Shown here: positions 23,201-34,315 of the stretch, in pieces | How positions within the stretch are numbered: position 1 is the first letter of the stretch | Layout: each line of letters begins with the position of its first letter | NCBI RefSeq assembly: GCF_030463565.1 | Contig: NC_134649.1 | Span: 37,411,044-37,475,043 of the forward strand | Direction: 5' to 3' | From: Pelecanus crispus | Taxonomy: Eukaryota; Chordata; Aves; Pelecaniformes; Pelecanidae | DNA: 64,000 nucleotides | Program-made: the position numbers and the translations under genes | Notes under the pieces: model-generated | Told to the model about the DNA's origin: nothing | The model's input: the letters and a program-made list of their open reading frames with translations, nothing else | Database searches by the model: none

Positions 23201-25189
23201 CTGCAGTGGCATTGGCCAACTCCTGGGATGGGAGCATTGCTGTGCTCCGGGGAGGGCAAGCCCTTAGGGAGACAAGCATGAGGATGCTGGTGGCACTGGC
23301 AAGCACCAGCCTCTTGCTGGCGGTGCTGGGAGATACTGGAAGAGTGACAGAAACCTTTGTATGGTCCCAGCTGCTTTTTCCCTGTTATAAAGAGCTCAGA
23401 AAGCTTTCTTGATAAGAGCTGCTGTAAATCAAAAGCTGAACCACAACTAGGAACTCTCCTGGCACATGCCCTTGTGTCCCAGCGGGGATGAGATGCGACA
23501 CTGGTGGGGACGAGGTGTGACACCAGCACTCCTTCACAGCATGGTCATGGCCAAAGCTCACTCCTGTCATGCTTGCACCTCTCCCTGTGCCGGGGCCACG
23601 GTCAGCATCCCAGCCCCTAATGCCTGGAGGCACAAAGGTTGGTGGGTGGTAGGAACAGGACCTCCCTGTTCCCCTCCCAAATACCAGGAGCAATGAGGTT
23701 TTCATAGTTCCTTTGGGGAAACCAGGAGTGGTTTGTCTAAGATTTATTTAATCATCAGGGGGTGCAGGTCACTCTCCAGGACCATTACCACAGCTGGAGT
23801 GATTCCCCCCGCAGTTTGTCGCCAGCAGGAGCCAGTTCCCCATTTCCAAGCTCCACGCCACCTCCCATCCTTAACAATCCCCATGCCCTTCAGTAAACTG
23901 CCCCAAGGTAATTGCAGGTCCTGTGCTGGCCTGCCCATGGCTGCAGGCGTGCTGGAGCTGAGGGCACCCAAGAGCTGGTGCTGGACCCCTACTCCACTGC
24001 AGCCCTGCCAGCGCCGTCTTCGGTGCGGCCAAATTTTGGCCGTTAAAGTCTGTCCAAGTGCTCGCAAAGCAATCTAGCTGTTGTAGGCTGGGCTGACTGG
24101 CACCGCTTAGTGTTAAAATTGCCTGGAAATTCCCTTTTTAAACTTTATTCACAACAGTTCGCAGCTTTATCCCATCTTGGCCATGGGGCTGGCACTGGAC
24201 AGGACAAGTCACCTGCCTGAGGTGGCTGTTGCTGAAATAGTTTTAGATGTGGCCAAACCCAAGCACATCATCACCCCTCCATAATCAGAAAGGAAATACA
24301 AAATCTAAAAGAAAATATAAGATATTATGGCATTACGGGTGCTGGGCCCCTATGGGATGAGTCCAGGTACACCTTACCCAACCTGGGGAATCCTCACACC
24401 TCTCCCAGACCCCATCCCACCAGGACGCCTGTGTTCCTGGGATTCGCACAGCTGAAGTGAAGGGGAAATGCAGCTGTGAGGAAGCTGTCTCCCCTCCCTC
24501 CCAAGCCATGGTTTCATTGGAGAGTTCTGGGGGAGTGCATGTGGCTCTGTGAGCTTTTGCAATGGGAAAAGCCTCCCGGCGCCATTGGTTTGGTTTCTGT
24601 GGTGGGTCCCTCTGCTAAATGTCTCATTACGGGGCAAGTTAGCATTTTTTTATATTTTTAGATGCCTCTCAGAACAGCAAACACAAGTGTTCGGGACTTT
24701 ATAATTAAAGCAAACATTTTGGCAGTCGGATATTGCTAAGCTGGAGCTTTTGGTTTGAAATCTCCTTCCCGCAGAAGGATGCGTGACACCGGCACCATGT
24801 CCCGGCGAGGGCACGGCTGTGCTGCGAGGGACAGGGCCCCGTGGATGTCCCCCTTGCCGGGAGAGATGGAGAGGCTCAGTAGTCACAGCCAGGGTGGGCT
24901 CTGGGTTTTTTGAGACCTGCAGATCTGGAGCCGTGGGCTCCCTGTGCCACTGCTCCCCCAGCAAAGGCAGCAGGAGCAGACCCGCTGGGCAGGCAGGGTG
25001 GCACGATGGGGACCAGCATGTCAGGGCTTGTCCTGTCGCATCCACTGTGCTCTTGATGCATCCGAGGTGCATCCCTCCTCTGTCCCCACTGTGGGAGTGA
25101 CTCGTCTCGGCGCCCAGCCATGCCCCGATGGGTTGCGCAGAGCCTGCCTGAGCCAGCAAAGCCTATTTCCCTTCACGGGCCAAGATAAA

Positions 25190-25255
25190 CCTAAAAATAA
25201 CCTTGTTATCGTCTACTTGATCCAAATCAACATCAGCCCCAGCTATAAATAGCCG
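25190..25255. promoter_or_regulatory. AT-rich island with MEF2- and GATA-type sites
   Basis: Within GC-rich DNA this island has CTAAAAATAA, an AGATAA and a TTATC GATA core, and CTATAAATAG at 25243-25252, which fits the MEF2 consensus. The last site could equally serve as a TATA-like box, but no downstream exon is seen. Confidence 0.25.
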
Positions 25256-25975
25256 TGTGCGTGTCTAGGTGGATTGATGTTGGGAGAAGGGCTGTCCACG
25301 GAGGCTGCAAGGGCAGGTTGCAAGGGATGGGGGCTCGGTGGGGTCACTGTCCCCTGAGAGGTGCTGGCCCCGTTGCAGGGGGGTGTCTGCACCAGACCGC
25401 AAAGTCACTGCTTTGCCCCCACCACGGGGCCGATGCCCTCCCCGTGCTGAGAAGGGCTGAGCCCCCAAGGTAGCCGCCTGCCGATGGGCAAGGCAGTTCT
25501 ATCCTGCTGCAAAACAGGTCCCAGAAATAGTCTGGGATGAGTGCTGAATAAACACCGCCCTGATCTGCCCTCGCTGACACGGGGCCTCACGCAACTCATC
25601 ACCTGAAAATCCCCCTGGCACCGTCAGGGCTGCAGGACCCTGCCCCGAGGGGCCGCTGCGGGGGTCCTACGTGGTCTCATCCTGCCCGCGGTCTCACCCC
25701 GCGCTGGCACGCCGTGCGATGCCCCCCAGGGCTTGCTGCGGCCCCTGCGGGGCCCCACGATGGCCAAGGGCAGGCTGCTGGCACCCCCTGATTTAATACC
25801 TGCACCCCAGGTTTGCCTGCTGCCCTGTGCCGGCCCCCCCCCCGGGAGGTGTGCCTCGTCCCGGCTGCAAACACAGAGGAAGCTTTGGGATGGAGGCAGC
25901 AGAAGAAACCCTCCGAGGGGAGAGCGGTGGGGCCGGGTGGGTCAGTGGAGAGGGGTGAGCAAGTGGCTGGGAAGC

Positions 25976-25999
25976 GGGAATGGGAACGGGAACGGGAAC
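25976..25999. repeat. Short GGGAAC-type hexamer repeat
   Basis: About four imperfect copies of GGGAAY/GGGAAC in a row in GC-rich intergenic DNA. It is too short to have an evident role. Confidence 0.7.
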
Positions 26000-27131
26000 C
26001 TGCGCTGCTCCATGCAGATTAAGGAGGAATTACTGCACCGGTTAATCCCTTGGCTCAGCCACAGGGAACAGCGGAACTGGGACAAATCCCTGCTTTCGCA
26101 ACCGTGCGTATGTGCTGGGAAGGGGCTGCTGTCCCCTCACAGCATGGCCACCTGTCCTCGCCCCCGTCACTGGGGAGCAATGTCAAGCTGGCACATTTCA
26201 CACCGGTCCCAGCGCGGTTTCCTCTGGCCTGGCTGGAGGATGCCTGCTGGTGGTGGCAGCTGCCCGCCCGCTTGCGGCTTTCCCCAGCTGCTCCAGGCTG
26301 GGAAACCCTCGCGGCGGCACGCTGCGTGGGGGAAATGATGCCGAGATCTGCAGCGTGCCGGCAGGGAGCCTGGCCCTCGTCCTGGCATCAGCCGGCGCAG
26401 GCGGCAGCAGGCGGGAGGGACTCGGGGCAGCCTGGCACCACACCAGCCGCCGTGCCGCCTGCTAGCGGGTTTGGAAACTGGTGCTCTAGGTGCTGCTGTC
26501 AGGGTGAGCCCCCAGCCTGGGGCTGTTTTGGGGCTCGGGGGCACGAGCAGCCCTTTGCAGCAGGGTTGGAGCTGCGCTGGCTTTGCAGCGGTGCCTGGGC
26601 AGGGCAGGGAGCCCACGGTGTCCCCAGTGCCCTGTGCTGGGCCCCAGCCAGCGCACTTGCACTCGCTTCTCCGAGCACTGAAATTAGCTGTCGACATCAA
26701 AGAGGAGCGGGGAAAAAAAAAAAGAGAGGTAGAGGCTTTGTTTACTTGAATCAAAAATAATTTGTGGCAACACGTCTTCTTCCAAGGCAAACAGAGCGGG
26801 AGCCTGTCCATGCTAATTTGGGAAGCTGAAAGGGAGTTAAATAAAAACATGAACCTGTGACAGGGAAACAACCAGTCTCTCGTGCTAAAATAGAGCCGTG
26901 GACGCCAGTCAGCTCAATCTGGAGGAGCTGGGGAAGGGCAGGGAAGGTGGGGTGAAGTCCAGGGCAGCGGGAGGGAGGCACACCCGCCGCGCTCCAGCAT
27001 TGGGCAATAAAACATAAGGTCACCCGTGCTGAGCCCTGTGCCAGCAGCCACGGACAGCCTGCAGCCCCGGGTGGGCAGAGCAGGGCTGGGGTGCTTGCAT
27101 GGGGGCATCTGCTTGTGGTTGCATACAAGGG

Positions 27132-27199
27132 TTATATATATTTTTATATATTTTTATATGTTTTATATATTTTTATATATTTATATATATTTTTATATA
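27132..27199. repeat. AT-rich tandem repeat (TATATTTT-like)
   Basis: Roughly 68 bases of alternating TATATA and TTTT units with a period of about 10. The plus-strand frame across it gives a false Tyr/Ile/Phe-rich hydrophobic peptide. Confidence 0.95.
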
Positions 27200-30100
27200 G
27201 GGAGGGGTGTGCATGTATCTGCTCCACCTGGGGCTCAGGGTGGGGACCCAAACGGGCCATCACATGGGACATCAAAGCCCCCAGGACCTAATGCATATGG
27301 CCAGGATTGCAGGATGTGTTACCTCCTATCACCCCGCCTCTCATGAGACCCCCAATGCCTGTTGGTGTCCCCGGCATGGATGCTGGCACTGGAAATGTGC
27401 GTCACTGTCCTTGGCAGCGGTGACTCGGAGGTCGGGGAACCCTGGGAACCCCCTTGCAAAGGCTGTGGGAGGGTGCGAGGTGGTGGCACCCCCAGCCTGG
27501 CAGTGGACGTGCCATGGGGAGGGTTGCAGGCGCTGCTGCTGTGGGATGTCGCCTTCGACTGTGTTTCTGCTGCAGCTCCTCTGCACGCCCCAGGCAGCTG
27601 GGAGAAGCCCCAAGCTGGGAAACGCTGCTGTGTGGTGCAGAGCAGGCGGCCGAGCTGAAGCAGAGGTGGTGGCTCCAGCTCCCCGTGCTGCTGGGCAAGG
27701 TGGCAGCAATTGCCACCTCCAATTGACGCCAAGCATCACCGCGTGGCTACCAAAAGGCCTCTGGTGTGACACCGCACTGCTAGCACCCGCCACATGCGGA
27801 GGTGTGACTCTAGGGAGCCAGAGAAGAAAACCAGCTGCTTCTACGAGCGTGGTGATGTTTGTTTGGGCAGCAGGGAGGAATGGGTGCGTGTGTATGAAAT
27901 CTGTACCTGCCATGGGAACAGCACGGGCTGTCCCTGCTGCAAAGACAACCTGTTCCAGCAGGTTTCCATACTCTCCAAGGGGAACCTGGGAAACACCCCT
28001 CGTGTCAACCCCATGACAAGGGACTCCCCGGTGCAAAACACTGAAGGAAGCCCTCCACGGTGCATCAGAGGGGATGGGACATCCATAGCTTCTGCTGGGG
28101 TAGGACAGGGATAGATGACCAGCCAGCAGGTTTGCTGGGGCTGCTGCTGTGCAGCCACAGGAATATTCTCCATTAGGGAGAGCACTGGGCTCAGCCCTCT
28201 CAGCTCTGGACCCACTGCAGCTTTCCTGGAGCCAAATGCGATTAAAAAGTTGACCATGTGGTCAGGCACTTAATAACAGCACCCTGCTCTCATCTGCACC
28301 CTCCTGGGACATGGGCATGGTCCTGCCCGCGGCACTGGCCATCGGCAGGACTAAATAACGTGTGATGGTGGGACACCGAGGTACCAGGTGCTAGGGGCCA
28401 CAGAAACCCCATGTCAGCAGCACTGGGAATCATTTTCCTCCAAAATTTTCCAAATTAATGGTGGAGCTGAGCCTTGGCTGTGCAGGGATGGGGGTTCAGC
28501 TGGTGGAAGGGCTCTGCTGGGGTTTTGAGCAAGGGGGGGGACACGTGTCCCTAGGAAGGGACGACCTTCAGCACTGTTTTTTCAAGCAGAAACGCTCTGC
28601 CTTGCGAGCCACCTTCTCACCTCCTCACCCGCTTAGGGTTTTGTAACTTGGCACAGTTTGGCTTCACCTCCCCACCTGCTCTCCATGGAAGGGCAAAAGT
28701 CCCATCTTGCAGAAAAGGATTAATTGCTTGTCAGTAATTTTAGCCAGGAAAGCCTGAAATTATCTGAAATTGGAGCAAAGGGGAATGCGGCGCCGGGGAG
28801 GTCAGAACCGCAGGGGTAGCTGGCTGAGCTGGGCCCCAGGGTAGTGTGCCCAGCTGGAGCTGCAGGAGCGAATACCAAGGAAAACAAGTGCATGTGCAAA
28901 ATCCAAAGCAAACAAAGCCACCCACACCCCCGAAATCTGCACCTCTGTTAATGACGGGGCCGGCTGGCTCCCGGGGCGGCTGGCGCAGGTCGGAGCTCCA
29001 AAGAAAGCCCGTGTGCATCTGTCCGTGCCAGCTTCTTAAAATAACTGCAGAGCAAACGTGTTTAGTGCAAGGAGACTAAACCAAAGGCAGTTTCTCTTTG
29101 GCGTGATCCTGAAGGGGAGGGCTCCGGGAGAGCCATGCAGGCGTGCCAGCTGAGCCGCAGCATCGCCTCACCCATCTCACCATGGACCAAGGCATTTTGC
29201 AAGGCTGAACTGCACACGCTGCTCCAATGGCTGCCTGTGCCACCCCAACTTTCTCACATGGGGTGAATGTAGGCTGATGTCATCGTTAATTATATGACAC
29301 ATGGCGTTTTCCCCCCCAAGGGTATTTCTTTAATTGAAAAAGTGGGCTGAGGAGAGACCTTCCACCAAGTGCAGTTAATTGCTAACAGGAGCAGGGAGTT
29401 TGTGGGGTGCCAGCCCTGACGCAGGGAGGGAGGGAGCCAGGGTAATTCAGCACTCCCCATTCAGGTCAATTGGCAACACTTTGAAAAAAAAAATAAAAAA
29501 AGGAGGATGCTGGCTATGTTCTTGGAGAGCCTCTTGAAAGCCGGGTCACGGCATAACTGCAGCTGGTGAGCAGGTGGACCCATGGCGAGACGCAGCCGTG
29601 CTGGGTGCTCGGCTGTAAGGAGCAGTTTTGCAGTGCATGAGCCCTGCTGCTCCGGGCTGGGTGCGCAGCCCCCAAGAGCTGGGATGCGGCGGGGACCAGA
29701 TGATGGTGCAGCCTCTCTCTGTGCCAGGCAGCCTGAGCAGCGTGGCTGCCTGCCCCGGCCACATCCTTGGCAAGCCCTGTCACACGCTGGCGTCAGCTGG
29801 CAGAGAGGGGGACACTGCAGACCGCCGGGGGGGATGGCAAAGCTGTGGGTGTCCCGGGGAGGACACGCTGCCGCTCTCATCCATGGTGGTTACTGCAGCC
29901 GACCATGCCTGGGCTTGTAGCGGCTGATGTGGCTCCACGGCTGGCAGAGAGCTGATGGCAGCGTTTGGGGCGACGATTGCTCCTACAGACCCTGAGAGGA
30001 ACCCCCTGGGTGCGGGGTGTGAGGGAGCATGCCCAGGACCAGGGCTGCCCGGCAGGCCTGAGGGACGGCGATGCATCCCACCGGGATGCTCTGGGGTGGC

Positions 30101-31959
30101 TGCTGGAGCGGGAGCTGGCGTAACCCAGAGGTGCTGCTGGGGTGGCATGGCCCAGCCCTGCCCGGCTGCCGGGGACAGCAGGACCCCGGCATGGGTGAGT
30201 CTCTTAGAAAAGTCATTGGCGTGCTCCAGCATCGGATGGCTGTGGAGGGGGAGCATCAGTGCAGAGCTTTCTCCTGGAAAATCCTAAGTGTTTGACTCAA
30301 GTCAGTCACCAGGGGAAGCAAGCATAGCTCTGTCCCTGCTGAGCTGCACAGCGGGGAGGAGATGGCACAATCATTGGGGTGCCGTGTGTTGTGTCCCCCC
30401 CTCGCCCCATGCGGGACACCGCTGCCTCTCGTGGCGTCAGCACAGGGGCATGCCTCGCCAACTGCGATTAAATGGTCCCTGCAACCTGCTCGGTTCCCAG
30501 CACGCAGGACCCCACACCAGGACGAGTCATGAGCGTGCCCAGCCAGAGGGAAGAGGCTTTGGGTTTTGCTCCGTGCGTCACCAGCCCGGGGGGTGACCTC
30601 TCTGTGGCTTCTCCCCCACACACTGGCAGATGACGGCCAATTTTGCCTGTCCCCCCTCCTGTGCCCTGGGCACTGCAAGGGTGGTGGTGGCCGCCATGGG
30701 AGTGAAGGCAGGGGAGAAGGGCTGCCCTGTGCCTTACTCCTCCCTGGATTTCTCCCCATGCGGTTTCTGCAGAGGGCTGAAGGCTTCGAATCACTGAAAC
30801 CAGCACAGTCAAACCCAGAAATCGCCCCTGCCCGGCTCCACGTGCACAAGTGAATACTAGAGTGGGGGCATGGGTAGTTGCCTCCTCCCCGCTGCAAGAG
30901 CCCTCACTGCTGGGCTGGGAAAGGTTCATTTCCTCGGGCAAATTATAATCTATTAATCAGGTAATAGACACCGTTGGTCGAGGTTTGGGTTTCACCCACC
31001 GTGATGTCAAACAGAGATCAGGCTCTTGGCTTGTCCCCTGCCCTGCCTGCCCTCATTTAAAGGCTGTGCTCCCCACAGCCGTCGCTCGGGCAGCAAGGGC
31101 TTCTCCGCTGCCTGCCCTGTGCCCCCCGGGCTTGGCACGGGCACACGTTGGTACGGCTGTTTGCAGTGCAGAAGCTTCTCCTCAGGTCTCTGGGATTCGG
31201 AAGTAGCATGGATGGTCTCCAGGACATCCCCCAGGATCCGGATTTGAGGTGTGGGGGGCTGCACGGAGGTCAGGGTGACCTTGGCATCACCCCGCACTCA
31301 GGGTGTTCCCAGTTTTGCCGGGCGAGGGAGGGAGCGCGTGCTGTTGGCTGGCACAGCAGCGGGATGGCGGTGCTGGCCATGGCCCGTCCCTGTTCTCAGC
31401 AAGCCCATGGTTATCTTTGCAGCCCAGAAACATTGCGCTCCTGATGCCATGGGTTAGCAAAGGTACTGGGATGGATCAGATTAATGAGAGCAGCTTCCTC
31501 GTGACCTGGAAAGGTGCAGGGAGCCAAGAGCTGGTGCTGGGGAGGCTCTGAGGACCCTGGCGGGGGGTGGGTCCCACAGCCTCATTAGATGTTAGGACCC
31601 AGAACCCATACATGGAGCAGGAGTGACGCGCAGCCAGACTTTCCCTGGGACGCATCCCGATGAAATCCCGGCAGAGATGACTGGGGAAGGCCCACCCCAG
31701 GCCGATGGAGGAGAGCTGGCTGCCCTGTGAGGACTCACTGCATTGCTATTGGTGCGTCCGCTCACCGCTGCAGCTCTCCTCTTCTATTTTAATTTGCTTT
31801 TCTCATTTGCTGCATTGTTATTTTGTTCTGAAAGAGCTTTAGGAAGCCGCTTTCCATCAGACCCGCTGGGAGGAAGCAGAGCCGCCCCTCTGCTCTCCCC
31901 GCTCCCTGGCGTAAGGAGGCCTTTTTTTCCCCCTTTATTTTAGTGCTTTGATGTCCTTA

Positions 31960-32060
31960 TAATTTATTTTTGCAGCAGAGTTGTTTTCATGATAAAATGG
32001 AAATGTTTCCCGTGGGTGGCTTTAAAATGAAAGGCTGAGTGAGGAGGCTAAAAATAGCCC
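31960..32060. promoter_or_regulatory. AT-rich island with MEF2-type site
   Basis: An AT-rich stretch in GC-rich surroundings ends in CTAAAAATAG at 32048-32057, an exact MEF2 consensus match. It has no repeat signature and is a candidate enhancer on composition and motif only. Confidence 0.25.
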
Positions 32061-32639
32061 TGCGTGAGCCGCTGGCTGCCTGAGCTGCTGGGCTGGGTAG
32101 GGGCTGCCTGCCCGCTGAGCCAGGGAGGGGAGCTGGTGGTCCCGGGGGCTGTGACCGCGGGGACCCTCGCCAATGGTTAACCCTCCCCGCACCAGAGCAC
32201 GTGGGCTGGTTCACAGGCAGAGCTCTGGGTTGTCTTTCTCTGGAGCTAAGCTTGGTTATGCTGTGTTTGGGGCAGAGGCGTCCCGTCTCCCAGTGTGAGC
32301 CCTTGTTGGATGGGTGGGGACATGGAGAATCCCCACGGGACCATTGCTAATGGCACTGAGTGCACAAGGCAGCCGGAGCAGTGCCAGCGAGGGGGTGCTG
32401 GGGCCCCAAGCCTCTCCCCACCGCCAGGAAGGAGAAAGCCCAGAGCTGATGAGCAGGATGAAGCTAAAGGGCCATAATCAGGAGCTGGGTCTGCCCAGCC
32501 CCTGCCTGGCTGCCAGCCCCAGCCTCTATCTGCAGGGGTGCACCGAGGGCTGCCTCCACGGGAGCTGGATGTGTTCTGGGTAGGACGTGGCTGTCAGCCT
32601 TCATCCACTGGAAGAGTGGTGCTGCTGGGGAGAGCTCTC

Positions 32640-32830
32640 CTGGTAATGACTCTCTTTATATGAACCAACTGCCCCGCTAGCAGGAAGGTTCAGCCCCGTT
32701 TACCCTGTTGACTCATCCTCTTCCCTTTCATCTTCTCTCAGATGTAGCTTATTATATGGGGCTATAAATAGGTCTTGTTCCTGATTACATGTGCCCAGCT
32801 ATTACTGCTTCTCACTCAGGCGCGATGCGA
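32640..32830. promoter_or_regulatory. Candidate enhancer with AP-1 and MEF2-type sites
   Basis: A complex, AT-leaning stretch contains TGACTCA (AP-1/MARE core), CAGATG (E-box) and CTATAAATAG (32762-32771, MEF2-type). With the islands at 25.2 and 32.05 kb it makes three full MEF2-type matches in about 7.5 kb. Function is inferred from motifs alone. Confidence 0.3.
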
Positions 32831-34227
32831 GCAGATAGCCTCCCGGCCAGGATGCATAACACTTTGTTATGGCTGTGGGAATGGGAGTGGGTGGGTGGAC
32901 TTGTCTGGGGCTGGACGTGTCGTCTTTTATTTTTGATGGCAATAGCTCTGTGGGTGCCTCTGACTGAATCTCATCGCAGCATCCCTTTCTGCTGCTCACC
33001 CACATCTCCTCTGTCCGCCAAGCGCCAACCCCAGAATCCCACTGCCCTGTGCCAGGGCCCTGCTGACTGGCCCCTGCTGTCCTGGGACTGCAGAGCAGAA
33101 CCATCCAGGCTGTGACCTTGCTCCATGAGTGGCTGGGCAGCATGGCAGGTTCCTGTCCCTGAGGATGGGGACAATGCAGTCACTTGGCATCCCGTGCTTT
33201 GGTCGCATCTCAGCAGGATCCAACATATTTCCTGAGCACGGCTTCAGAGCCCTGTAAGTGTGCCAGGGATGGCAGGGAGACCATCATAGGAGTTTTATTC
33301 CCTGCGTAGGTGCTCTCAGGCTGTGGTTGAGTCACCCCACAGCCATCTCTGATGAGGAGGTGCCGGGCAGGCCGGCCCGGCACAGTGATGCTCCCGGGAG
33401 GCAATGGAACATCACTCAAAGGCATTTGACATAAATAGATGGGAGGCTGAAACCGAAAGCTGTAATCGTGTGTGTGCCAGCACGAGACGGGAGCGGGTAA
33501 ACACAGGTGGCTGCTGCGTCCGCCAAATGGGTCCCTCCCAAAATGCAGCTCAATGACGTGACCGGCGTCCCACAAGTGTGGCCCGGTGACACAAATATCC
33601 CCAGCATAGCTGCGAGGTGGGGAGCAGGACGAAGGCACCGTCAGGGCCTGCAGCCCTGCTGGGATGGCAGTCAGAGTTGGCAGGGCTGATGGGGACCTTC
33701 AGCCTCCTCCTCCTCCACCAAAGTCCACCCCTGGGAAATTATGGACATTGAAAATCCCATCAGGGATTGAGCTGACCCTGACCGCAAGCCCTGTGGTGCC
33801 CGGGGATGTTTGCTGGGATAGCGGTTTCTGCAGAATTTGTGTTTTGGGGGCTGGTTATGTGGCTCACATTCCCCAAGGCGCAGTGAAGTCAGCCATTTAC
33901 TTGGAAATTACTCTCAGCTGAAGGCAGGCGAGGTTAAATTGCAAACGAAAGTCAAATATTTACAGCATTCAAATTAGCGCTATGATCTGGCGGGCTGAGA
34001 AACCTTGTGCACCGTTTCCTACCTCGCACAGAAATGTTTGCAAGCTGGCAGCTTTGTCCTGCTCCAGGCAGGCCAGGGGCTACGGGCAGGTCCAGCACAC
34101 TCAGTCCTGCCACAGAAAGCATGGACCCAGCTCGCCTCGCTTCCCAGTGCTGCCCTTGAGGGATACCAGTTCCCTGAGTGGTTTTGGTGCCACTCTGCAG
34201 TGGGTGAAGGTGCTGGGGTGCATTGCC

Positions 34228-34315
34228 AGGCTTTTAAGGCCAGGAAGAACAATGATCTCCATTTAGTGGAACCGCTCTGTAATAGGGACTATTGTGACTC
34301 TTGCATTCCTTGGTA
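34228..34315 (-). mobile_element. Ancient CR1/L3-like LINE remnant, antisense
   Basis: TTTTAAGGCCAGGAAGAACA followed by ATGATCTCCATTTAG resembles the conserved antisense L3/CR1 3' segment (TTAAGGCCAGAAGGGACC, then ATGATCATCTAG). The weaker match continues through TAATAGGGACTATTG. Short, highly diverged and without terminal repeats. Confidence 0.4.

Noticed and set aside
27207-28016. A 269-codon plus-strand frame in the intergenic region
   Set aside because: Biased composition, equally long frames on the other strand, and no recognised domain. Only the short Cys-rich part in another frame is kept as a weak finding.
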